From Xylophilus rhododendri (lineage in GTDB: Bacteria; Pseudomonadota; Gammaproteobacteria; Burkholderiales; Burkholderiaceae_C), in NCBI RefSeq assembly GCF_009906855.1, contig NZ_CP047650.1:930001-994000 (forward strand): a DNA stretch of 64,000 nt. Reading direction: 5' to 3'. The number at the start of each line of letters is the position of its first letter. Within the stretch, counting starts at the first letter, position 1. Shown here one piece after another: positions 49,144 to 56,714 of the stretch. The position numbers and the translations under genes are program-made. The notes below the pieces were generated by a model, which saw nothing but the letters and a program-made list of their open reading frames with translations, did no database searches and was not told the DNA's origin.

Positions 49144-49758
49144 GTGCACGACCTCCTCTTCTCCACCGCCTTCACCGTCTGGGGCGTGGCCACCAGCTGG
49201 GCCGAGGCCGTGGCCGTGGTGCTGGCCCTGGCCATGGTGGGCATGAACATCCGCGAGCGGCACTGGGGCTGGCCGCTGGCGATCCTGAGTTCCATCCTCT
49301 ATTTCTTCATCTTCCAGCGCAGCCAGCTCTATGGCGATGCGGCACTGCAGGTATTCTTCATCCTGCTGGCCGGCTGGGGCTGGACCAAATGGCTGCGCGG
49401 CCGCCGCGCCGACGGCTCGGCCCTCGTGGTGAGTGTGCTGAGCGGCCGCGGCCGGCTCGGCGTGCTGCTGGCCTGGGCGCTGCTGTGGCCGGCGCTGGGC
49501 CTGTTCCTGCTGCGTTTCACCGATACCGACGTGCCCTGGTGGGATGCCTTTCCCACCGCCGGCAGCCTGGTCGGCCAATACCTGCTGGCCCGCAAGTACA
49601 CCGAGAACTGGCCGGCCTGGCTGGCGGTGAACGTGGCCGGCGCCGCCCTCTATGCCTACAAGGGCCTGTGGATCACCGCCCTGCTCTATGCCGTCTTCGC
49701 CATGCTCAGCGTGAGCGGCTGGCGGGCCTGGCAGGCGCGCTCCGTCGCCGCCGCATGA
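49144..49758 (+). CDS. pnuC: Nicotinamide riboside transporter PnuC
   Basis: 204 residues, GTG start with CGGAG upstream. Seven or so hydrophobic helices with the family sequences ILSSILYFFIFQRSQLYGDAA, GWGWTKWLRGR and YLLARKYTENWPAWLAVN, whose Trp/Asn residues bind the riboside. PnuC mediates facilitated uptake of nicotinamide riboside, trapped by phosphorylation. The next gene, overlapping by ATGA, encodes a NadR-like kinase that would do this. Confidence 0.92.
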   Translation: MHDLLFSTAFTVWGVATSWAEAVAVVLALAMVGMNIRERHWGWPLAILSSILYFFIFQRSQLYGDAALQVFFILLAGWGWTKWLRGRRADGSALVVSVLSGRGRLGVLLAWALLWPALGLFLLRFTDTDVPWWDAFPTAGSLVGQYLLARKYTENWPAWLAVNVAGAALYAYKGLWITALLYAVFAMLSVSGWRAWQARSVAAA

Positions 49759-50402
49759 AGCCGCTGGCGATCGCGCTGCTGGGGGCGGAGAGCACCGGCA
49801 AGAGCACACTCGCCGTGGCGCTGGCCGAACGCCTGCGCGCCGCCGGGCGGCGTGTGGTGCTGGTGCCCGAGGTGCTGCGCCAGTGGTGCGAACACGAAGG
49901 CCGCGTGCCCCGGCCGGACGAGCAGTCCGGCATCGCGCAGGAGCAGGCCCGTCGCGTCACGGCCGTGGACGACGCCGACATCGTCATCGCCGACACCACG
50001 CCTCTGATGACCGCCATCTACAGCGACAAGCTCTTCGCCGACCGCTCGCTCCACCCCTTCGCACTGGAGCACCAGCGCCTCTACGCCGCCACCCTGCTCA
50101 CCGGCCTGGACCTGCCCTGGGTGGCCGACGGCCTGCAACGCGACGGCCCGCATGTGCGGGCCCCCATCGACGCCATGCTGCGTGCCGCGCTGGCCGAAGC
50201 CGGCATCGGTTACCGGGTGATCTACGGCAGCGGCGATGCCCGCCTGGCCTCGGCCCTGCAGGCGCTGGAGCCGGTGCTGCCCGGCATCGCCCGCCTGCCG
50301 CCCGGCGCCACCGCCGCCTGGACCTGCCTGAACTGCGACGACGCCGCCTGCGAGCACCGGCTCTTCAGCCGCTTGCGCGACACGGCGCAAGACCCGCGCT
50401 AG
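49755..50402 (+). CDS. NadR-like P-loop protein, probable ribosylnicotinamide kinase
   Basis: 215 residues. Walker A LLGAESTGKSTLA at the N-terminus, then VPEVLRQWCEHEGRVP, DIVIADTTPLMTAIYSD and LLTGLDLPWVADGLQRDG match the kinase half of NadR; the adenylyltransferase and DNA-binding parts of NadR are absent. It should phosphorylate nicotinamide riboside to NMN. Coupling to pnuC by ATGA supports the role. A C-terminal extension carries a Cys-rich motif (CLNCDDAACEHRLF) not part of the kinase core. Confidence 0.85.
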   Translation: MKPLAIALLGAESTGKSTLAVALAERLRAAGRRVVLVPEVLRQWCEHEGRVPRPDEQSGIAQEQARRVTAVDDADIVIADTTPLMTAIYSDKLFADRSLHPFALEHQRLYAATLLTGLDLPWVADGLQRDGPHVRAPIDAMLRAALAEAGIGYRVIYGSGDARLASALQALEPVLPGIARLPPGATAAWTCLNCDDAACEHRLFSRLRDTAQDPR

Positions 50403-50506
50403 CAGCCCGCAAAGCTCGGCTGCCGGCCCGGCCCTTCGGCTCGGCACGCCGCACGGTGGGGAGATGTCCGCAGCATGCGGCCTTCCTCCACTGCCATCCC
50501 GCTGCC

Positions 50507-51640
50507 ATGGACTTCCGCCCGACTTCGCCTGCGCCCGCGACATTCCCGGCGACCACGACCGGTGCTTCTGCCAGCTCCTGCGCGGCATCGACAGCCGGCA
50601 GCCCGCCGGTGTCCCCGCCCGACTACGCCAGCGTCACCGCCGGCACCGACCTCGCCGGCTGCTTCACCGGCGGCGATACGCTGGGGGCCAACTTCCACCG
50701 TTTCGTGGAAGAACTCGATCCGACCAACCCCTGGGTCTACCTCCCGCTTCCGCCCGCGACCCTGTCGCGCCTGTTCGAACAGCTGCAGCGCCTGAGGCCC
50801 AACGCCCGCATGGCCGCCCTGCAAGTCCTGGCCGCCTACATCCGCGCGATGGAGCGCAAGGACAGGCCGAAAGCCTGGGCCCTGCTGGATGCCCAGGCGC
50901 GCCGCCATGCGACGCCGGATTTCTGCACCAGGCTGCAGGCCACGGTCAGGCGCTGGAACTCGATCGAACGCCTGGACGTGATGCGCAACGTACACGAACT
51001 GATGCCCTTGCTGCGCCAGGTGCCGCATGGCTGCGCCTGCCGGATCATGGTGATGCTGGTGTGCGCACGCCTGGGCACCCTGCCCTTTTCGCTGGCCGCG
51101 CGTTTCGGCGAGGAACGGGCCGCCGCATTCGATCGGGCCGTGCACGGCAACGGCGAATCGATGGACTGGAGCCCCATGGAATCGGCGGCTCCGCGCCGCA
51201 GCGCGGCTCAATGGGCCGCCGAGCCCGATGCGCTCGAACGCCAGTCCGCATGCGCCTGCTTCAACGAGATGCTGTCGTGGACCGCCGAACTGCAAGATGC
51301 GCGCGATCGCCGGCTGCTCACGGTGCAGCTGCTGGGCAAGGGGCTGGCCGCCTTCGAGCAGCGCGACCTGCAGGAGGTCATTCCCGACGCGCTGGAGGTG
51401 CTGGCCGCGAACGTACGCAAGGACACGCAGGCCCACAAGCCGGCCGCCGCCATCGGCCACAGCTACTGCCTGGGCATCGAGGCGCTGAAGCTGGCGCTCA
51501 AGCACTACGGAACCGATGACGAGCGCATCTGGACGGCCTTCATCGACAGCGAGGCCAGGCGCCAGCCGGACGGGCTCTATCCGCCCGCCAGGCACCAGGA
51601 ACGGATCGCCGAAGCCAGGCGGCTGCTCGACATGGCCTGA
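50507..51640 (+). CDS. Unknown helical protein, first of two tandem paralogs
   Basis: 377 residues; not recognised. Residues 1-45 are Ser/Thr/Pro/Ala-rich and look disordered, like N-termini of type III-secreted proteins, though no secretion gene is in the window. From about residue 48 a long all-helical domain shares blocks with the next gene: EELDP, AWALLDAQARRH, RLDVMRNVHELM, CRIMVMLVCARLGTLPFSLA, MDWSPME, AFEQRDLQEVIP and CLGIEALKLALKHYG. There is no signal peptide or membrane helix. Start ATG 50507 lacks a clear Shine-Dalgarno, so the N-terminus is uncertain. Confidence 0.7.
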   Translation: MDFRPTSPAPATFPATTTGASASSCAASTAGSPPVSPPDYASVTAGTDLAGCFTGGDTLGANFHRFVEELDPTNPWVYLPLPPATLSRLFEQLQRLRPNARMAALQVLAAYIRAMERKDRPKAWALLDAQARRHATPDFCTRLQATVRRWNSIERLDVMRNVHELMPLLRQVPHGCACRIMVMLVCARLGTLPFSLAARFGEERAAAFDRAVHGNGESMDWSPMESAAPRRSAAQWAAEPDALERQSACACFNEMLSWTAELQDARDRRLLTVQLLGKGLAAFEQRDLQEVIPDALEVLAANVRKDTQAHKPAAAIGHSYCLGIEALKLALKHYGTDDERIWTAFIDSEARRQPDGLYPPARHQERIAEARRLLDMA

Positions 51641-51744
51641 AGGGCGCGACGGCCATCGCGCCCCGGCCCGCGGCTTCGGGTCGCCCGCTGTCCGCCCTGC
51701 TGGCAGGTCCAGCATGGCGGTTCGTTTCACAACCGGGCGCCACC

Positions 51745-52887
51745 ATGCACACCCACTGGAATCAGAGCTCCTCACGTTTCAACATGCCTGACATCCAGGA
51801 GGAAGCCGAAGACGGCTCGCCGGCAAGCCCGGGCGGCACGGGCGCCGCTGGCATGCGGTCGATGCCGGATTTCATCGTGGCCGGCACGCAGGCCGAAGCC
51901 ACCGCCTGCTTCGAAGAGGTGCCGGCCAGGGATTTCCAGCTCGAAAAATTCGCCGAGGAGCTCGACCCCGGCAACCTGGCAGGCCACCTGCCCAGTCCCG
52001 AACACACCCTCAAGAGCCTGCCGCAGCGCCTGAGCATGATGTCGCCGCAGGCCCGCCAGGCCAGCCTGCTGCTGATGGCGGCCCATGTCGCGATGCTGGC
52101 GCCGCAACAGCATACCGCCGCATGGGCGCTGCTGGCCGAACAGGCCCGGCGACACGGCACGGCGGCGTTCTGCACGCAGCTGGAAGACTGCGCGCGGCGC
52201 TGGCAGGCGCCCAGCCGCCTGGACATCATGGCCAACATCCAGGCGCTGATGGCCGCGCTGCAGCCGCTATCGCGGGACAGCGCATGCCGCATCGTCGTCG
52301 TCCTGCTGGGCGCGCATCTGTCGGCCCTGCCCTGGTCGCTGGCCGAACGCTTCGGCGCCGAGCGTGCCATGGGCACGGCGCGGCGGGTGAGCGACCCGAT
52401 CTTCGCGATGGACTGGAATCCCATCGAGGCGCCGCTGCGGCCCCGCACCCAGCAGCAATGGACCGGGGAGCCCAACGCCAAGGCGCGCCAGGCGGCCATC
52501 GCCTGTTTCGAGGAATTGCTGTCCTGGATTCCGCGGGTCAGCAAGGTCAAGGAGCGGAACTTCCTCACCGTGCACCTGCTGGCCCGGGCCAGCACCGCGT
52601 TCGCCCAGCGCGACCTGCAGGAAGTCATTCCGCGCGCCATGGCCATGCTGGGGGTGAATGCCGACGACGAGCTGGCCGCAGGCTGCTCCGCCCATGAACG
52701 CAGCACCACCTATTGCCACGGCGTGGAAGCCCTGAAGCTGGCCCTGGAACACTATGGTGAAGACGACAGGCAGACCTGGTCCGCCTTCATCGACGAACAA
52801 GCCGCCGCGCTGCCCGGCCGCCTCTACACGCCGCTCAAGCACAGCAGCCTGAAGGCGGAGACGCGGCGCCTGATCGACCTGGCCTAG
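51745..52887 (+). CDS. Unknown helical protein, second of two tandem paralogs
   Basis: 380 residues; not recognised, but homologous along its length to the preceding gene: KFAEELDPGN, AAWALLAEQARRHGTAAFCTQL, RLDIMANIQALM, CRIVVVLLGAHLSALPWSLA, AMDWNPIEAP, CFEELLSW, AFAQRDLQEVIPRAMAML and CHGVEALKLALEHYGEDD. The N-terminal 45 residues differ from the paralog and are acidic/Gly-rich. Start may be ATG 51745 or ATG 51784. The 104-base gap before it holds no recognisable promoter or terminator. It converges with hslO, 19 bases apart. Confidence 0.72.
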   Translation: MHTHWNQSSSRFNMPDIQEEAEDGSPASPGGTGAAGMRSMPDFIVAGTQAEATACFEEVPARDFQLEKFAEELDPGNLAGHLPSPEHTLKSLPQRLSMMSPQARQASLLLMAAHVAMLAPQQHTAAWALLAEQARRHGTAAFCTQLEDCARRWQAPSRLDIMANIQALMAALQPLSRDSACRIVVVLLGAHLSALPWSLAERFGAERAMGTARRVSDPIFAMDWNPIEAPLRPRTQQQWTGEPNAKARQAAIACFEELLSWIPRVSKVKERNFLTVHLLARASTAFAQRDLQEVIPRAMAMLGVNADDELAAGCSAHERSTTYCHGVEALKLALEHYGEDDRQTWSAFIDEQAAALPGRLYTPLKHSSLKAETRRLIDLA

Positions 52888-52906
52888 TGGCCCTTGGTCC
52901 GTCCCG

Positions 52907-53893
52907 TCACTGCACCGCGCTGCTGCCCGGCGCCAGGCCGGTCGGATCCGCGAAGAGCTGCGCCGCATCGACCTTGTCGAAGCGGTACTGCTGGCCGCAG
53001 AACTCGCAGCCGACCTCGATCTCGCCGCGCTCCCGCAGGATGTCGTTGGCTTCTTCCAGGCCCAGGCCGCGGATCATGCCGGCCACCCGTTCGCGGCTGC
53101 AGGTGCAGGAGAAATGCGGGCCGCCCGCGCCGTCCTCGGGCGCGAACAGCATCAGCTTCTCTTCCCAGAACAGGCGGCGCAGGATGGTGTCCACGTCCAG
53201 CGAGAGCAGTTCCTCGCGCTTCAAGCTGGCGGCCAGGGTGGCGATGCGGTTGTAGTCCTCGTTCTGGCCGATCTCGTCCTCGTTCTCCTGGCTCACCAGG
53301 CTGCCGGCGAGGTTGCGCTCGCCCTTGACCGGCATGCGCTGGATCAGCAGGCCGCAGGCGATCTTCTCGTCGGCCGCCAGCACCAGTGTCGTGTCCAGCT
53401 GCTCGCTCTGCAGCATGTAGTGCTGCAGCACATCGGAGAGCTTGTCGATCGGCTGGCCCTGGTCGTCGAACAGCGGCACCACGCCCTGGTAGGGCTGCTG
53501 GCCGGGGAACTTGGTCTTCGGGTCGAGCGTGATGGCGCAGCGGCCCTGGTTGCGCAGGTTGACCATGTCGGGCAGGCGGGCGCCCTCGGGCACCTCGCCC
53601 ATCACCGAGGCGGTGGCGCGCAGGCCCAGGTCGGCCTGCACCTCGGCCACGGCCAGCTTGACCGGGCCGTCGCCGAAGATCTGCAGCACCAGCGCGCCCT
53701 GGAACTTGATGCTCGAATGCATCAGCACGCCGGCAGCCATCATCTCGCCGAGCAGTTCGGCGACCGGCGGCGCATAGGGGCCTGCGGTGTTGGAGGCGCG
53801 GCGCCGCAGCGTCTCGGCCCAGGCGTCCGTCAGGCGGACGATGGCGCCCCGCACCGGGGCGCCGTCGAAAAGGAAGCGATGTAGTTCAGACAC
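52907..53893 (-). CDS. hslO: Redox-regulated chaperone Hsp33
   Basis: 328 residues from GTG 53893 (VSELHRFLFDG, read as Met). The N-terminal core has ETLRRR and the substrate-binding helices; the C-terminal redox switch has CxC in FSCTCSRERV and CxxC in EVGCEFCGQQY, which bind zinc when reduced. Oxidation by peroxide or hypochlorite with heat releases zinc and activates holdase function in the cytoplasm. No ATG is available at the N-terminus and the Shine-Dalgarno is weak. Confidence 0.94.
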   Translation of the reverse strand: MSELHRFLFDGAPVRGAIVRLTDAWAETLRRRASNTAGPYAPPVAELLGEMMAAGVLMHSSIKFQGALVLQIFGDGPVKLAVAEVQADLGLRATASVMGEVPEGARLPDMVNLRNQGRCAITLDPKTKFPGQQPYQGVVPLFDDQGQPIDKLSDVLQHYMLQSEQLDTTLVLAADEKIACGLLIQRMPVKGERNLAGSLVSQENEDEIGQNEDYNRIATLAASLKREELLSLDVDTILRRLFWEEKLMLFAPEDGAGGPHFSCTCSRERVAGMIRGLGLEEANDILRERGEIEVGCEFCGQQYRFDKVDAAQLFADPTGLAPGSSAVQ

Positions 53894-53946
53894 GCGAAGG
53901 AGATAGGGATGGATGCTGGAAATAAAAGCGAAGCCGAGCGCCGCGC

Positions 53947-54471
53947 TCAGTCGATGCGGCGCAGGCCGGCGGCGAAGCGCTGGGCGTTGCGCACATAACC
54001 CGGCGCGCTGCGCGAGATGCCCGCGATCTGCTCGGGCGTGAGCTCGCGCACCGAACGGGCCGGCGAGCCGACGATCATCGAGCCGTCCGCGAACTCCTTG
54101 CCTTCGGTCACCAGCGAGCCGGCGCCGACCAGGCAACGCTCGCCGATCCTGGCGTGGTTGAGCACCACCGAGCCGATGCCGATCAGCGAACCCGCGCCGA
54201 TGCTGCAGCCGTGCAGCGTGACCAGGTGGCCGATGGTGACGTTCTCGCCGATGGTCAGCGGCAGGCCGGCATCGGTGTGCAGCACGCTGTTGTCCTGCAC
54301 GTTGGAGCCGCGGCCCACGGTGAGGGTGGCGTTGTCGCCCCGCAGCACCGCGCCGAACCAGACGCTGGCGCCGTCTTCCAGCACCACGTCGCCGATGATC
54401 TGCGCGTTGTCTGCCACCCAGGCGGTGGGGGCGATGCGGGGACGGACGCCGTCGAGTTCGTACAGGGGCAT
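53947..54471 (-). CDS. Gamma-class carbonic anhydrase-like protein
   Basis: 174 residues. A left-handed beta-helix of hexapeptide repeats (GDVVLEDGASVWFGAVLRG, IGIGSVVLNHARIG) with zinc-ligand His in SVLHTDAG and in TIGHLVTLHGC, as in YrdA/PaaY/CamH-like proteins. Members trimerise and some hydrate CO2; others have no shown activity. Its ATG lies 29 bases from a palindrome that carries divergent -10-like boxes shared with the DUF455 gene. Confidence 0.9.
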   Translation of the reverse strand: MPLYELDGVRPRIAPTAWVADNAQIIGDVVLEDGASVWFGAVLRGDNATLTVGRGSNVQDNSVLHTDAGLPLTIGENVTIGHLVTLHGCSIGAGSLIGIGSVVLNHARIGERCLVGAGSLVTEGKEFADGSMIVGSPARSVRELTPEQIAGISRSAPGYVRNAQRFAAGLRRID

Positions 54472-54498
54472 GGCCTTGCTGCTCCAGCGGGCAAAAGC

Positions 54499-54524
54499 CG
54501 ATTCTAGGTCGCTCCCTAGAATCG
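54499..54524. promoter_or_regulatory. Palindrome with divergent TAGAAT boxes between the carbonic anhydrase and DUF455 genes
   Basis: Perfect 10-base arms cgattctagg (54499-54508) and cctagaatcg (54515-54524) with a 6-base spacer. Each arm contains TAGAAT, which could be a -10 box: one reads toward the carbonic anhydrase gene (start 29 bases on), the other toward DUF455, whose ATG is only 7 bases beyond, implying a leaderless or nearly leaderless transcript. Alternatively, an operator. Confidence 0.55.
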
Positions 54525-54529
54525 GGGCC

Positions 54530-55327
54530 ATGGAAATCCGCCAACGCGCACTCGACGCGCTCCTGCTCGCCGACCCGCAGGCCAAGGCCGCCGCGGCGCT
54601 GGCCCTGCAGCGCGATGCCGGCAGGCTGGCGCTGGCCGAGCGCGCGCCCGAGGGCCCGGCCGATCCGGCCACCCTGCCCGGTCGCCCGGAGCGCCCGGAA
54701 CTGCTGGACCACACCCAGGTCGCCCGCCGCTCGCCCGCCTCCTTGCCCGGCCGCGCCGCGTTGCTGCATGCGGTGGCGCATATCGAACTCAACGCGATCA
54801 ACCTGGCGCTGGACGCGGTCTGGCGCTTCGACGGCATGCCGGCGCAGTACTACCTCGACTGGGTGCGGGTGGCCGCCGAGGAGGCTCAGCACTTCTGCCT
54901 GCTGCGCGCCCATCTGCAGTCCATGGGCTACGACTACGGCGACTTCCCTGCCCACCAGGGCCTGTGGACCATGTGCGAGCGCACCGCCCACGACGTGACC
55001 GCCCGCATGGCGCTGGTGCCGCGCACCCTGGAAGCCCGCGGCCTGGACGCCGCCCCGCCGATGCAGAACAAGCTGCGCCACGTGGGCACGCCGGACGCCC
55101 TGGCCGCCGTCGCCATCCTCGACGTGATCCTGCGCGACGAGGTCGGCCATGTGGCCATCGGCAACCGCTGGTACCGCTGGCTGTGCGAGCTGCAGGGGCT
55201 GGAGCCGGTGGCGCACTACCGCATGCTGACCCGGCTGCACCAGGCGCCGGCGCCCAAGCCGCCGCTCAATCTCCCTGCACGGCGCCTGGCCGGTTTCACG
55301 GAAGAGGAACTGCAGGCGCTACCCTAG
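54530..55327 (+). CDS. DUF455 ferritin-like protein
   Basis: 265 residues. A ferritin-like four-helix bundle with candidate di-iron ligands in AVAHIELNAINLALD, AAEEAQHFCLLRAHL and LRDEVGHVAIGNRWY. Also HQGLWTMCERTAHDVTARMALVPRTLEARG, a family signature. Some MiaE-like relatives hydroxylate tRNA bases; DUF455 itself is uncharacterised. No Shine-Dalgarno before ATG 54530, consistent with a leaderless message from the TAGAAT box. Confidence 0.88.
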   Translation: MEIRQRALDALLLADPQAKAAAALALQRDAGRLALAERAPEGPADPATLPGRPERPELLDHTQVARRSPASLPGRAALLHAVAHIELNAINLALDAVWRFDGMPAQYYLDWVRVAAEEAQHFCLLRAHLQSMGYDYGDFPAHQGLWTMCERTAHDVTARMALVPRTLEARGLDAAPPMQNKLRHVGTPDALAAVAILDVILRDEVGHVAIGNRWYRWLCELQGLEPVAHYRMLTRLHQAPAPKPPLNLPARRLAGFTEEELQALP

Positions 55328-55371
55328 TCGGCTATCGACCGGCCGACACCGGCCTGTATCCATAAGAATCC

Positions 55372-55377
55372 TAGAAT
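55372..55377 (+). promoter_or_regulatory. Possible -10 box of the first EAL/HDOD gene
   Basis: TAGAAT in the phrase atcctagaatgg, 36 bases before ATG 55414. It repeats the cctagaat phrase found in the palindrome at 54499-54524. No clear -35. Confidence 0.35.
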
Positions 55378-55413
55378 GGGCCAAGCCCAACGCACAAGCA
55401 ATCATAGCCACCC

Positions 55414-56646
55414 ATGACAACGACCACTCCCGACACGCCCTCCGCCATCATCGCCCGCCAGGCCATCGTGAATGCAGAGCGGGCCGTGGTGGGGTATGAG
55501 CTGTTCGACCGCTCGCAGGGCAATGGCCTGCACACCGCCGCCAGCGACGTCACCCTGATCTTCAACGCGCTCTCCCATGCCGGCACCGAGGAACTCATCG
55601 GCCGCATGCAGCTCTTCATCAACTGCACGCCCAGCAGCCTGGCCGGCGGCCACCTGGACCTGGTGCAGCCCGAGAAATTCACGCTGGAGATCCCGCCGGC
55701 CGAAGACAACGACGCCTCGCTGATCGAAGGCCGCACCCCCGTGCTGGCCTCGCTGCGCGAACGCGGCTTCCAGCTGGCCTTCGAGCCCTCGGTGCTGGAA
55801 GACGTCTACAAGCCCTGGGCCGCCCTGGCCGACTACATCAAGTTCGACCTGGCCGCCGTGCCGGCCGACCGTCTCGAAGGCCTGGTGCGCCGCGCCCAGA
55901 ACCTGCCGGGCGTGGACCTGGTGGCCGAGAAGGTCGAGACCGAAGAGCAGTTCAACGCCGTGCGCACCATGGGTTTCGGACTGTTCCAGGGCTACTGGTT
56001 CGCCCGCCCGGCGGTCGTCGCCACCCGGCTGATCGCGCCTTCGCAGCTGGCCGCCGTGGAGCTGGTGAATCTGGTGCGCCGCCAGGCCAGCACCGACGAG
56101 ATCGAGCAGGTGCTCAAGAAGGACGCGGGCCTGGCCTTCAACCTGATGCGCCTGATCAACTCGGCCGGCTTCGGCATGCAGCGCGAGGTCACCTCCTTCC
56201 GCCACGCGGTGATGATCCTGGGCCTGAAGAAGCTCTTCCGCTGGGCCGCATTGCTGCTGCTGGCATCGAAGAACGGCACGCCGCCCGCCGTGGGCAGCCT
56301 GGCCGTGGTGCGCGGCCGGCTGATGGAACTGCTGGTCGGCGAGCGCCTGGGACCGGAAGTGCGCGAACACGCCTTCGTGGCCGGCATCTTCTCCATGCTC
56401 GACGTGATGCTGGGCCTGCCGATGGACCAGGCCGTCAAGCTGCTGACCCTGCCCGACGAGGTGGTCGAAGCCCTGCTCACCCGCAGCGGCCCGCTGGGCC
56501 TCTACCTGCAGCTGACCGAAGCCTGCGAGACCGGCGACGAGGACGTCTTCCGCACCGCCAGCGAATCGCTCGGCCTGAGCAGCCAGGAGGTCAACTGGGC
56601 CCACCTGCAGGCGCTGGCCTGGTCGGACGGCATCCCGGCACAGTGA
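55414..56646 (+). CDS. EAL-HDOD signalling protein, degenerate EAL (first of a pair)
   Basis: 410 residues. N-terminal EAL-like fold (about 10-200): the signature is YELFDRS instead of EAL, and the usual catalytic DDF and metal-binding residues are not seen, so it should not hydrolyse cyclic-di-GMP. It keeps GLFQGYWFARP near the end of the domain. The HDOD domain (about 205-400) follows, with FNLMRLINSAGFGM, SFRHAVMILGLKKLFRW and ALLLLASKNG. Such YuxH/CdgJ-like proteins act as regulators of motility, biofilm or stress in several bacteria. The downstream paralog starts 68 bases later. Confidence 0.9.
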   Translation: MTTTTPDTPSAIIARQAIVNAERAVVGYELFDRSQGNGLHTAASDVTLIFNALSHAGTEELIGRMQLFINCTPSSLAGGHLDLVQPEKFTLEIPPAEDNDASLIEGRTPVLASLRERGFQLAFEPSVLEDVYKPWAALADYIKFDLAAVPADRLEGLVRRAQNLPGVDLVAEKVETEEQFNAVRTMGFGLFQGYWFARPAVVATRLIAPSQLAAVELVNLVRRQASTDEIEQVLKKDAGLAFNLMRLINSAGFGMQREVTSFRHAVMILGLKKLFRWAALLLLASKNGTPPAVGSLAVVRGRLMELLVGERLGPEVREHAFVAGIFSMLDVMLGLPMDQAVKLLTLPDEVVEALLTRSGPLGLYLQLTEACETGDEDVFRTASESLGLSSQEVNWAHLQALAWSDGIPAQ

Positions 56647-56714
56647 TGAGCCCGCACCGCAGCCGGCACCGCCGGATTGCGGATTAACATTTCGCTTTTG
56701 TTCCGCCGAGCGCC

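Noticed and set aside
53909-53998. 29-codon plus-strand frame with a good AAGGAG before its ATG
   Set aside because: It lies antisense to the end of the gamma carbonic anhydrase gene and in the hslO leader, is basic low-complexity sequence and very short; the Shine-Dalgarno match is probably chance.
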